64,000 nucleotides of DNA from CBDCFV01 sp965261795 (lineage in GTDB: Bacteria; Chloroflexota; Dehalococcoidia; Lucifugimonadales; UBA3495), in the NCBI GenBank assembly GCA_965261795.1, contig OZ253476.1:3472001-3536000 (forward strand). The letters are read 5' to 3'. Position 1 is the stretch's first letter; every line of letters begins with the position of its first letter. Under the pieces are notes generated by a model that was not told the origin of the DNA, made no database searches, and saw nothing but the letters and a program-made list of their open reading frames with translations. This document shows, in pieces, positions 7,677 through 15,705 of the stretch. The translations under genes were made by a program, and so were the position numbers.

Positions 7677-9092
7677 CTAAACCCCCAAGTATGCGGTTGC
7701 CGCATTCAATAGCGCGTGGACCATCTGCGGTTGTCCTGCCTCCGCGTATATCCGCAGCAGAGGCTCTGTCCCGGAGAACCGGCAAATCAGCCACCCCTCG
7801 TCAAAAACGAACCGGCGCCCGTCTATCTCGTCGGTCCCGCGGACCGACATTCCGGCCAGTTCGGTAAATTGGGGGCTGCGCAATAGGTCCTCGATCCGGC
7901 CGCGGTCATCAGCGTCAAAATGCACGTCGCGCCGGTGGTAGTAATGAGGGCCGACCTGGTCGAACAAGTGTTGGACCAGTTGAGAAGGGGTAAGCCCGGT
8001 CTTGGCCATGTACTCCAGTAAGTAAAGGCCGCTGAGAACTCCGTCGCGCTCCGGTATGTGACCCCGGAACGCGAAACCTCCGCTTTCCTCGCCTCCCATC
8101 AGCGCATCCACCTCGGACATCCTGGGGCCGATGTACTTGAACCCAACCCGCATCTCATGAACATCCACGCCAAACCGTTGGGCCAGCTTGTTGAGCATTA
8201 TGGACGATGTGACGCCTTTGACCAACGGTCCTCGTTCGCCTTTTTGCTCCAATAAGTATTGGGCCAATATAGAGAACACTTCCAACGTCGTAATGAACCG
8301 GCCATGCTCGTCCACCACTCCTACCCGGTCAGCGTCCCCGTCCAAGGCCAGTCCTATGCCGGATTCCTCTTGCCTGATTATGTCAATAAGGGTTGAAAGG
8401 TTGCTGGCAATAGGCTCCGGTTGCGCCATGCCGGGGAAAGCCGGGTTCCGGTACCCGTTGATTTCACGTACCACTGTCTTGCCACCGGAAATAAGTCCCG
8501 GAAGATATCCGGCGCCCGCGCCGAACATGGCATCAACCGACACCCGCAGGCCGGCATCCCTGATGGCTGACAAGTCTATTATCTCGCCAACCCGTTCCAA
8601 GTAAGGCGGCGCAGGCGCAAAGTCGATGACGATACCCTGTTCCCGAGCGTGATTCAAGGGTAGAGACTTTACTTCCGGCGATTCGGCTATAGCCAGTTCC
8701 AGTTGATCGGTAATCTCCTGAGTGGCGCTGCCAGCGTACTCAGGCTTGAACTTGAACCCGTTCCAAACGGCCGGGTTGTGAGAGGCGGTTATGATAACGG
8801 CGCCGGCTGCCTGGAGATGCAACACATTAAAGCTCACCACTGGCGTGGGAGCTGATTCCTGGGCCAAGTATGCCTTGACGCCGTTGGCGGCGGCCACAGA
8901 TGCCACCGTCTCGGCAAACTCGCGCGATAGGAAGCGGGTATCGTAGCCGATGACCAAGCCCTTATGGGCGACGCCTTGGGCGATCAGGTAATCGACCAGT
9001 CCCTGGGCACAGCGGCCCACGTTGTCGAAGGTGAAGTCGTCGGCGATAACCCCGCGCCATCCGTCGGTTCCGAACCGGATGTCCCTCATCAT
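7677..9092 (-). CDS. Phosphoglucomutase/phosphomannomutase family protein
   Basis: Alpha-D-phosphohexomutase that moves phosphate between C1 and C6 (or C2-amino) hexose positions. The N-terminal domain starts RDIRFGTDGWRGVIADDF. The phosphoserine loop is TASHNPAVWNGFKFKP (Ser near residue 105). The Mg-binding loop is DGDADRVGV near residue 253, the sugar loop is GGEESGGF, and the phosphate-binding RFSGTEPLLRIYAE lies near the C terminus. All four functional loops are intact. AGGAGGG precedes a TTGATGATG cluster; an ATG at 9092 or 9089 has better spacing than the TTG. The substrate (glucose, mannose or glucosamine phosphate) cannot be fixed from sequence. It lies 136 bp after the deiodinase-like gene, on the same strand. 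Confidence 0.92.
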   Translation of the reverse strand: MMRDIRFGTDGWRGVIADDFTFDNVGRCAQGLVDYLIAQGVAHKGLVIGYDTRFLSREFAETVASVAAANGVKAYLAQESAPTPVVSFNVLHLQAAGAVIITASHNPAVWNGFKFKPEYAGSATQEITDQLELAIAESPEVKSLPLNHAREQGIVIDFAPAPPYLERVGEIIDLSAIRDAGLRVSVDAMFGAGAGYLPGLISGGKTVVREINGYRNPAFPGMAQPEPIASNLSTLIDIIRQEESGIGLALDGDADRVGVVDEHGRFITTLEVFSILAQYLLEQKGERGPLVKGVTSSIMLNKLAQRFGVDVHEMRVGFKYIGPRMSEVDALMGGEESGGFAFRGHIPERDGVLSGLYLLEYMAKTGLTPSQLVQHLFDQVGPHYYHRRDVHFDADDRGRIEDLLRSPQFTELAGMSVRGTDEIDGRRFVFDEGWLICRFSGTEPLLRIYAEAGQPQMVHALLNAATAYLGV

Positions 9093-9231
9093 CAACCCTC
9101 CTGGGCCGCCGGTGTTACTCGGATCGGGAGACTGCCGGGTTGGTGGGGCCGATGCAGTTCGCGTTCACCGACGATAGTTGCAACGGCCGGACACACCCAC
9201 GCCAAGCGTTTATATGGGCCGCAGGCGACGA

Positions 9232-9975
9232 TCAGCCGAATACTTTGTTCTTGGCAAGACAGGTCTCGATGGCTTGTTCCCACTCGTCTACGTTAAAGAA
9301 ATGGGGACCTGCGCCGCCGTGATAAGCGACAAGGCCGTCAGCGTCGATGAGATAGAGCCGCTCGGGCGCGGCGCCGTAGCCGTCGTCAACCGAGTTGTCC
9401 ATTCCCTCGATCAGAATTGGCAGGCTTATGTCGAGGCCGAGGCTACAGGACTCCGCCGCCTCTTCACGTTCCGCGTAGTTCTGGTGCTGGCGGTAGATTA
9501 CGTTTTCTTCGACGTTTATCGGCATCTGCCATCCATCGGAAGGATGGGCTTCCCGGACGTACACCACAAAGAACTCAACCTGGCTGCCGAACCGGTTGTA
9601 GACCTCTTCTATGCGCCCAACCTGGGAGCGGAAGGGCGGTCAAGTGTAGCTGCCGAAAACGAGCGCAACCGGGCTTTTGCCGCGATAATCGGACAGACGG
9701 ACCCGTTCCTCTGTCCCCAGGAGTTTGAGATTAAAGTCCGGCGGTTCCTGCCCCACGGCGGGTCCCATTTCGTCTCGCGCGATGACCGCATCTAGCGCGG
9801 CTTGGAGTTGAGGCGACAGGCCTTGTTTGCGGGGTTCAAGACCCTTTTGGGCGGTGAAGATTTCCGGAGCGCGGAACTTCCATTCTTCCGTGGCGTCAAC
9901 GATCAATTGACGCATGGTATTCCGTTCTTCCGGGGTTAAACGGGTCATAAGGTTGTCTCTTTCCTGTTTTTCCAT
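9232..9975 (-). CDS. Iodothyronine-deiodinase-like thioredoxin-fold protein, candidate selenoprotein (in-frame TGA = Sec112)
   Basis: Read through one TGA (9642-9640), the frame gives 247 residues. Before the TGA are PPDFNLKLLGTEERVRLSDY, then PVALVFGSYT. The TGA codon follows, and then PPFRSQVGRIEEVYNRFGSQ. This matches the animal deiodinase active site GSCTUPPF, with Sec at the TGA. Downstream, VYVREAHPSDGW parallels the deiodinase IYIEEAHASDGW block containing the essential His, and APERLYLI and YHGGAGPHFFN parallel its C-terminal blocks. No other defect is present. The ATG at 9975 has AGGAAGG just upstream. The gene starts 43 bp after the metK stop, so it is probably the distal gene of the SAM-riboswitch operon. 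Substrate unknown: family members are reductive dehalogenases or peroxiredoxin-like enzymes. The alternative is a pseudogene with a single nonsense mutation. Confidence 0.85.
9613..9642 (-). promoter_or_regulatory. Putative bacterial SECIS element of the deiodinase-like gene
   Basis: Begins with the in-frame UGA. Sixteen nt later comes the loop AGGUU, closed by CCC/GGG, then a U-C mismatch and GC/GC. Bacterial SECIS elements carry a G in the first two loop positions about 16-37 nt after UGA; this loop (second base G, AGGU as in E. coli fdhF) fits. An alternative CGCCC/GGGCG pairing competes, so the fold is not certain. Confidence 0.6.
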
Positions 9976-10018
9976 AACCTTCCTCGCCGCCTCAACTTCC
10001 GTTATCGAAATCTGCTGG

Positions 10019-11251
10019 CTACTTGGCCGCCAACTCCGCCGCTGCCCTCAGCCCGTCCGCCTTGTCGGTGCGCTCCCAAGGCAAGTCGACATCCGCACGG
10101 CCAAAGTGGCCGTAGGCGGCGGTCTTGCTGTAGATGGGCCGGCGCAGGTCAAGGTCCTCGATTATCGCCCCCGGCCGCAGGTCGAAGTTGTCATGGACCA
10201 GTTGCTCGATTTTGTCGTTGGGGAAGTGGCTGGTGTCAAAGGTCTCCACCGATACGGATATCGGCTTGGCAACGCCGATAGCGTAGGAGACGATAACCTC
10301 GACACGGTCCGCCAGTCCGGCCGCCACCAGGTTCTTGGCCACATACCGGGCGGCGTAGGCGCCCGAGCGGTCTACCTTGGTAGGGTCCTTGCCGGAGAAC
10401 GCGCCGCCGCCGTGCCGCGCGATGCCGCCGTAGGTGTCAACCAGGATCTTGCGCCCAGTCAACCCGGTGTCTCCCTGTGGCCCACCGATGACGAACCATC
10501 CGCTGGGGTTGACGTAGTACTTGGTATCGTCGTCCAACAGATTCGAGGGGACAACGGGCTTGATGACGTGCTCGATGATGTCGCTGTAAATAATTTCTCT
10601 GAAGGCGTCACGGTCGTCCTGGTCCTCGTGTTGCGTGCTTATGACCACCGCATCCACCCGGTGGGGCTTCCCGTAGCGGTATTCCACGGTGACCTGAGAC
10701 TTGCCGTCAGGACCCAGGTAAGGAAGGGTGCCGTCCTTGCGAACGGCGGCCAGCCGTTCAACCAAGCGATGGGACAGGTCAACCGTCAAGGGCATCAGGC
10801 TTTCGGTCTCGTTGCAAGCGAAACCCACCATCATCCCTTGGTCACCCGCGCCCGTGGCCCGCCTGGCGTCGGCGGCCTCGCCCTCGGTGCGGTGCTCCAA
10901 GGCGGTGGTGACTCCCTGGCTGATGTCGGCCGACTGCTGGCTGACGTGGGCGACTACTCCGCAGGAGTTGCCGTCCAAGCCATACTTGACGTCGGTATAG
11001 CCGATGTCGAGCATCACTTGGCGGGCTATGTCGTTGAAGTTCAAGTTTGAATTCGAGGTTATCTCGCCCGTGACCATCACCAGGTTCTTGGTGGCCACGG
11101 TCTCGCAGGCCACCCTGCTCATCCTGTCTCCGGCCAAGGCGGCGTCCAGCACCGCATCGGAGATCTGGTCGCACAGCTTGTCGGGATGGCCTTCAGTGAC
11201 CGACTCGGAGGTCAACAGGTACTTTGGTGACTCGTGAAACAGTAGAGGCAT
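10019..11251 (-). CDS. metK: S-adenosylmethionine synthetase
   Basis: Makes SAM from methionine and ATP. The 410-residue product begins near SESVTEGHPDKLCDQISDAV (ATP/methionine site) and includes GAGDQGMMVGFACNET, DTYGGIARHGGGAFSGKDPTKVDRS (split between adjacent MetK motifs) and a C-terminal domain with SYAIGVAKP. AGGAG lies 8 nt before the ATG. It follows ahcY by 44 bp on the same strand and is inside the operon headed by the SAM-I riboswitch, so SAM should repress its own synthesis. Confidence 0.97.
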   Translation of the reverse strand: MPLLFHESPKYLLTSESVTEGHPDKLCDQISDAVLDAALAGDRMSRVACETVATKNLVMVTGEITSNSNLNFNDIARQVMLDIGYTDVKYGLDGNSCGVVAHVSQQSADISQGVTTALEHRTEGEAADARRATGAGDQGMMVGFACNETESLMPLTVDLSHRLVERLAAVRKDGTLPYLGPDGKSQVTVEYRYGKPHRVDAVVISTQHEDQDDRDAFREIIYSDIIEHVIKPVVPSNLLDDDTKYYVNPSGWFVIGGPQGDTGLTGRKILVDTYGGIARHGGGAFSGKDPTKVDRSGAYAARYVAKNLVAAGLADRVEVIVSYAIGVAKPISVSVETFDTSHFPNDKIEQLVHDNFDLRPGAIIEDLDLRRPIYSKTAAYGHFGRADVDLPWERTDKADGLRAAAELAAK

Positions 11252-11295
11252 TCGGTTTACTCCTGGTTCGTCTCATTGATTCGAGGCGGACCCGT

Positions 11296-12567
11296 TCAGG
11301 TCCCTTCTTCCCAACTCTCCGAGTAACGGAGTTGTTCGGGGGTCAGGTTGTCTATCTTGATGCCCAAGGACTCCAGCTTGAGCCTGCCGACTTCCTGATC
11401 GATTTCCCTGGGCACGACGTATACGCCGGGATCGAGGTCTCGATGATTGGCGACGACGTGCTCCACGCTGAGGGCTTGATTGGCGAAGCTCATGTCCATC
11501 ACCGCCGAGGGGTGGCCTTCGGCAGCGGCCAGGTTTATCAAACGGCCTTCCGCCAGAAGGTAAATCTTACGCCCGTCGCGAAGTTGCCACTCGGCCACAA
11601 AGGGGCGCACTTCTCTGCTGCCTGTGGACATATCCTGCAACGCGCCGATGTCAATCTCGACGTTGAAGTGGCCGCTGTTGCTGAGGATGGCCCCGGAGGA
11701 CATTACCTCCAATTGCTCCCGGCCAATGGCGTGGTACCCTCCGGTGGCAGTGATAAACACCTCGCCCACCTTGGCGGCCTCCAATGCGCTCATCACCGTA
11801 AAGCCGTCCATAACCGCTTCCAGGGCGCGGATGGCGTTGACTTCGGTGACGATGACGTGGGACCCCATTCCCTTGGCCCGGGAGGCGATCCCGCGGCCGC
11901 ACCAACCGTAGCCCGACACCACCACACGACGGCCCGCCCACAGGATGTTGGTGGCCCTGGTAATGCCGTCCAAGGTACTTTGGCCGGTGCCGTAACGGTT
12001 GTCGAAGAAGTGCTTGGTCTCCGCTTCGTTGACCGCGATGATGGGATAGGCCAGCTTGTTGGCGTTGGCCATGGCGGTCAGGCGGATGACGCCGGTAGTG
12101 GTTTCCTCGGTCCCGCCGATAACGTTGGACAGGAGTTCGGACCGCTGTTGGTGCAGCATAGTCACCAAGTCTGCCCCGTCGTCCATCGTTATCTGTGGCG
12201 CATGGTCCAGGGCGGCCGTAATGTGCTGGTAGTAGGTCTCCTCATCCTCTCCCTTGATGGAAAAGGTGGGGATGCCGTACTCCTTAACCAAGGCAGCCGC
12301 GGTCTCGTCCTGTGTGCTCAAAGGGTTGCTGGCGCAAATCACCAAGTCCGCCCCGCCGTCTTTAAGTGTCAACGCAAGATTTGCCGTTTCGGTGGTGACG
12401 TGCAAGCAGGCGGACATGCGTATTCCGGCAAACGGCTTTTCCCGCGCGAACCGCTCGCGAATGAGGTTAAGGACAGGCATCTCCCGTCCGGCCCACTGTA
12501 TGCGGTTCACTCCTTCGTCCGACAGGGACAAGTCTTTAACGTGCCCGTCACGTTGTGCTGAGGTCAA
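11296..12567 (-). CDS. ahcY: Adenosylhomocysteinase (S-adenosylhomocysteine hydrolase)
   Basis: Splits S-adenosylhomocysteine to adenosine and homocysteine using bound NAD. The 423-residue product has substrate-site blocks (GIRMSACLHVTTETANLALT, NNRYGTGQSTLDGI) and the Rossmann NAD motif VVVSGYGWCGRGIASRAKGM followed by VTEVNAIRALEA. The C terminus (EQLRYSESWEEGT) is typical of the short bacterial form lacking the long insertion. The start is TTG at 12567 with AAGGAG about 6 nt upstream. It sits between rhodanese and metK; a strong hairpin lies just upstream of the ribosome-binding site. Confidence 0.96.
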   Translation of the reverse strand: MTSAQRDGHVKDLSLSDEGVNRIQWAGREMPVLNLIRERFAREKPFAGIRMSACLHVTTETANLALTLKDGGADLVICASNPLSTQDETAAALVKEYGIPTFSIKGEDEETYYQHITAALDHAPQITMDDGADLVTMLHQQRSELLSNVIGGTEETTTGVIRLTAMANANKLAYPIIAVNEAETKHFFDNRYGTGQSTLDGITRATNILWAGRRVVVSGYGWCGRGIASRAKGMGSHVIVTEVNAIRALEAVMDGFTVMSALEAAKVGEVFITATGGYHAIGREQLEVMSSGAILSNSGHFNVEIDIGALQDMSTGSREVRPFVAEWQLRDGRKIYLLAEGRLINLAAAEGHPSAVMDMSFANQALSVEHVVANHRDLDPGVYVVPREIDQEVGRLKLESLGIKIDNLTPEQLRYSESWEEGT

Positions 12568-12582
12568 TGGTCGCTCCTTGGG

Positions 12583-12615
12583 AAGGAAATTCGCCGGTCT
12601 GGAGCCGGCTTCCTT
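12583..12615 (-). promoter_or_regulatory. Stem-loop in the ahcY leader, function unknown
   Basis: On the minus strand AAGGAA-GCCGG-(7 nt)-CCGGC-(4 nt bulge)-TTCCTT forms an 11-bp hairpin ending about 15 nt before the ahcY TTG and abutting its AAGGAG. It does not show the SAH-riboswitch consensus as I know it. It may be a ribosome-access hairpin or RNA-processing site in the 175-bp gap after the rhodanese gene. Confidence 0.4.
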
Positions 12616-12742
12616 CTTTGTAGTTTTCTGCCGCGTACCCGTTTGGCAAATACCAGGACGCCGCCAAACAACGGCCTTGGGCCATTTTGACCCGGTTGGA
12701 TGAACTTATAGGCACCGAGGCGGCCCAAAGCAGACCACCCAG

Positions 12743-13102
12743 TTATGGGTTTTCTCCATAGGTCGTAGGGAAATTTCCGGCGATCCACACCGGTGTGCCG
12801 TCTTCAATGTTATAAAGGTTTTCCGAGTCGTATCCCATCGACGCGGCCACTTCACATGCCAGCCCGCTGCGCACCCCCGCGGCGCAAATAAACAGCAACT
12901 TTTTGTCTCTGGGCACCTCGTCCATACGCCCTGCCAACTCGTCGATATTTATGTGAAGGGCGCCGGAGACATGGCCCGTTACCCATTCATCGTCGCGCCG
13001 CACGTCTACGACCACAATATTTTCCGAGTCCGCCGCCAGCATGCCGTTGGCTTCCGGGGAGTCTACCCGGTAATATGGTTCACCAGCCTCTTGCCTCGGC
13101 AT
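12743..13102 (-). CDS. Single-domain rhodanese-like sulfurtransferase
   Basis: Small cytoplasmic sulfur-carrier/transferase. It has 119 residues and no signal peptide. Rhodanese blocks VVVDVRRDDEWVTGHVSGAL and LLFICAAGVRSGLACEVAAS are present; the active-site loop CAAGVRS holds the persulfide-forming Cys and the trailing Arg. It ends NIEDGTPVWIAGNFPTTYG, like other single-domain rhodaneses. AGGAGGT precedes the ATG. It lies between mtnP and ahcY in the SAM-cycle operon, so a role in sulfur handling during methionine salvage is plausible but not shown. Confidence 0.9.
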   Translation of the reverse strand: MPRQEAGEPYYRVDSPEANGMLAADSENIVVVDVRRDDEWVTGHVSGALHINIDELAGRMDEVPRDKKLLFICAAGVRSGLACEVAASMGYDSENLYNIEDGTPVWIAGNFPTTYGENP

Positions 13103-13133
13103 TATTAGACCTCCTTGAGTTTTCAGGGGGTGT

Positions 13134-14003
13134 TCAGGTCAGATATCGGCCCGTAATCGGTCCAAGTTTGAGCTTTATATCGTCCGGGACTAAGTTCGAC
13201 GCGGTTACGAGCGCGTCCGCCAGCGCTGAACCACAGGGACAGTCCCGCTCCCCGTCCAAGCGCGGTATTATTTTCCGTAACAATTCTTTGGACGCGGCTA
13301 CGTTCTTCAGCAGGTTGCCGATGATCATCTCTACTGTCACGTCTTCAGCTTCTTCGTGCCAGCAGTCGTAGTCGGTGACCCAAGCCATGGTTGCGTAGCA
13401 GATTTCGGCTTCTCTCGCCAGCTTGGCCTCTGGTAACGCGGTCATGCCGATGAGGTCCGCTCCCCAAGAGCGGTACATGAACGACTCGGCCCTGGTGGAG
13501 AAAGCGGGGCCTTCCATAACGACCAGCGTCCCGCCCTCGTGGACGTCCAACCCCATCTCCACGGCGCCGTCGTACACTATCCGGCTCGATGGGCCGCAGA
13601 AGGGATCGGCGAAGGTGATGTGGCCGGTCATGCCTTCGTTGAAGAAGGTATTTACCCTGTTCCGAGTACGGTCAATCAGCTGGTCAGGCACCACCAGATG
13701 GAGGGGTTCCAGCTCCTCCTTCAAGCTACCGACGGCGCTAATCGAAACGATGCGTTCCACACCCAAGGTCTTCAGGGCGTAGATGTTGGCATGACTGGGC
13801 AAATTCGTGGGGTTGATGCGGTGCCCCCGGCCATGCCGTGGCAGGAAAGCAACCGGGATACCGGACAAATCGCCGATGGCGATGGAGTCGCTGGGGCTTC
13901 CGAAGGGAGTATCTATATCCACGAACTCCACGCCGGTCAGCCCGTCCATCTCGTACAGGCCGCTGCCCCCGATTATCCCTATCTTCGCTTTCTGAGTGGT
14001 CAT
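13134..14003 (-). CDS. mtnP: S-methyl-5'-thioadenosine phosphorylase
   Basis: Phosphorolyses methylthioadenosine to adenine and methylthioribose-1-phosphate. The 289-residue product starts with KIGIIGGSGLYEMDGL and continues with FLPRHGRGHRINPTNLPSHA, VSISAVGSLKEELEPLHLVV, FSTRAESFMYRSWGADLIGM and MAWVTDYDCWHEEAEDVTVE, the complete set of MTAP blocks. The Ser/Asp pattern resembles MTA phosphorylase more than purine nucleoside phosphorylase. Its product is the substrate of MtnA, encoded 11 bp upstream. Confidence 0.95.
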   Translation of the reverse strand: MTTQKAKIGIIGGSGLYEMDGLTGVEFVDIDTPFGSPSDSIAIGDLSGIPVAFLPRHGRGHRINPTNLPSHANIYALKTLGVERIVSISAVGSLKEELEPLHLVVPDQLIDRTRNRVNTFFNEGMTGHITFADPFCGPSSRIVYDGAVEMGLDVHEGGTLVVMEGPAFSTRAESFMYRSWGADLIGMTALPEAKLAREAEICYATMAWVTDYDCWHEEAEDVTVEMIIGNLLKNVAASKELLRKIIPRLDGERDCPCGSALADALVTASNLVPDDIKLKLGPITGRYLT

Positions 14004-14014
14004 ACTACCGACAA

Positions 14015-15067
14015 CTAAGCGTTGGAGCCGACGGACTTCACCGCTAACATCAGACTCTCCCGATATGGGGCCCGGGAGATTCCGGCCTCGGAAACGATGG
14101 CGCTGATGTAACGATGGGGCGTAACGTCGAAAGCCGGGTTTAACGCGGGCGTGCCCAAGGGCGCCGTCGGCTGTTGTTGGAGGTGGGTAACCTCTTCCGC
14201 CGGCCGTTCCTCGATCTGTATATCGGCCCCTGTGGCCAAGCTGAGATCAATGGTGCTTGTGGGCGCCGCTACGAAGAAGGGTATGTCGTTTTCTCTGGCC
14301 AGTACCGCCAGGGTGTAGGTGCCAATCTTGTTGGCGGTGTCCCCATTGGCGGCGATACGGTCCGCGCCGGTAATTACGCAACTGATCCGGCCGGCGTTCA
14401 TCATCATTCCCGCCGCTGAGTCCACTATCAATGTGGCGGGAATGCCAAGCTGCTGGAACTCCCACGCGGTCAAGCGGGCTCCCTGCAGGAACGGGCGGGT
14501 CTCGGTGTTGAACACTTGAAACCGCTTGCCGTCCTCCCATCCGGCGCGAATGACTCCGAAGGCGGTGCCAAAACCCGACGTGGCCAAAGCGCCGGTGTTG
14601 CAATGGGTCAAAACCGCTCCGCCATCGGGCATCAACTCTTTGCCCAAGGCTCCCATCCGGCGATTTATCTCTTCGTCCTCTATATGAATCTTCCGGGCTT
14701 CGGCCAACAGGCGGGCGGGAATTTCTTTAATTTCCTGTTCACCCTGGGCCAACCGGAGCATCCGTTGCACCGCCCACCGGAGATTCACGGCGGTGGGGCG
14801 GGCCGCGCCGATGCGGGCGGCGGCCGTTTCCAACTGTGCCAAGTAACTGGTCCTGTCGCCTGCGTCGATCTCTTGGGCGGCCATCGCCATGGCGTAGCCA
14901 GCGGTTACTCCAATGGCCGGCGCCCCCCGGACTCGCATTTCCCGGATAGCGTCTATCGCTTGGTCGTACCGGGAGACCTCCAGGTTGACCTCTTCCAATG
15001 GCAAACGTGTCTGGTCAAGCAACCAAAGCTTTCCGTCAGTCCACTGTATTGGCCTGATCTCGTTCAC
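14015..15067 (-). CDS. mtnA: S-methyl-5-thioribose-1-phosphate isomerase
   Basis: Converts methylthioribose-1-phosphate to methylthioribulose-1-phosphate in methionine salvage. The 350-residue product includes MRVRGAPAIGVTAGYAMAMA, THCNTGALATSGFGTAFGVI (active-site Cys), ITGADRIAANGDTANKIGTY (catalytic Asp) and FFVAAPTSTIDL. The start is GTG at 15067, with GGAG further upstream than usual. It is the first gene after the riboswitch leader. No later salvage genes (mtnB, mtnD) are in the window. Confidence 0.95.
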   Translation of the reverse strand: MNEIRPIQWTDGKLWLLDQTRLPLEEVNLEVSRYDQAIDAIREMRVRGAPAIGVTAGYAMAMAAQEIDAGDRTSYLAQLETAAARIGAARPTAVNLRWAVQRMLRLAQGEQEIKEIPARLLAEARKIHIEDEEINRRMGALGKELMPDGGAVLTHCNTGALATSGFGTAFGVIRAGWEDGKRFQVFNTETRPFLQGARLTAWEFQQLGIPATLIVDSAAGMMMNAGRISCVITGADRIAANGDTANKIGTYTLAVLARENDIPFFVAAPTSTIDLSLATGADIQIEERPAEEVTHLQQQPTAPLGTPALNPAFDVTPHRYISAIVSEAGISRAPYRESLMLAVKSVGSNA

Positions 15068-15162
15068 CAGAGGTCTACTCCCCGTTCTGGGTGATTTGTG
15101 AAGCGCGCCCGTCGCCGCGCAACGGTTTTCAAAGAATGTTGACCGGGCGGAAGATCGGACTC

Positions 15163-15194
15163 CATAAAAAAGCTTCTCTAAATATAGAGAAGCT
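15163..15194 (-). terminator. Intrinsic terminator of the SAM riboswitch leader
   Basis: Perfect 9-bp stem AGCTTCTCT/AGAGAAGCT with a 6-nt loop, followed on the minus strand by TTTTTT. It lies between the aptamer and mtnA, about 95 nt before the start codon, which is the expected expression platform of a terminating S-box switch. Confidence 0.88.
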
Positions 15195-15205
15195 CAATAA
15201 AAGAC

Positions 15206-15346
15206 CAAGCCCCTCATCTTTCGCCTGTCGCTGCATCCTCGCCACAGACGTCAGAATTAGCACCGTGTCTCGCGCTTACCCCCGGCAAACGCTGCGACCG
15301 GTTGCCCGGCTTCATCGGGCCGTCCCCTCAGCCGTTCTGGATAAAG
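15206..15346 (-). promoter_or_regulatory. SAM-I (S-box) riboswitch aptamer
   Basis: The minus strand shows the S-box conserved elements in order: TTATCCAGA, GGCTGAGGGGACGG, CCCGATGAAGCCGGGCAACC, a variable P3 arm, CACGGTGCTAATTCTGA, and finally AGATGAGGGG closing P1. This is a near-complete consensus match. It is followed by an intrinsic terminator and mtnA, so high SAM should stop transcription of mtnA-mtnP-rhodanese-ahcY-metK and probably the deiodinase-like gene. Confidence 0.93.
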
Positions 15347-15381
15347 GGTTCCAATTTGTGCCCTGATTGTTAATCAAGGAT

Positions 15382-15410
15382 ATGTTAACCAGCGGTTAGC
15401 CGTGTGTCAA
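15382..15410 (-). promoter_or_regulatory. Sigma-70-type promoter for the SAM-cycle operon
   Basis: On the minus strand TTGACA (15410-15405), a 17-bp spacer and TAACAT (15387-15382) lie about 35 nt before the aptamer. The -35 is a perfect consensus and the -10 matches four of six. The remaining 295 bp up to pncB show no supported gene; a short open frame at 15507-15704 has no family resemblance. Confidence 0.65.
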
Positions 15411-15705
15411 GGAAACTATGCGGCCAAGCCTACTCAGCCCATTAAGCATTAACGCCCATTCCGGTAGAGAATACGGCTATATTGGTACGACTTTCGTCGT
15501 TGTTACTTGAATCGTTGGCCGGGTACATGCGCCCGTGTTTACAAGTCTACAATGGCGCCGCTAGGCTGGAGGGGGCAGAATCTCGTGTTCGACGCGCCGC
15601 GTTGGTTGACACGCTGGAAGGCCGCCAACATAATTAGGCCCTGGCCTGCACCGTCGCCGATGCGCATACCGCTTAACGCGCGGACCTACCCAGGAGCCGG
15701 GTGAG

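Noticed and set aside
9914..11050. 378-codon plus-strand open frame antisense to metK
   Set aside because: It is the mirror of a well-conserved metK coding region, and its translation has no family resemblance. GC-rich codon structure explains the length.
11224..12561. 445-codon plus-strand open frame antisense to ahcY
   Set aside because: It overlaps ahcY completely, ahcY has full motif support, and this translation shows only low-complexity His/Val/Gly-rich runs.
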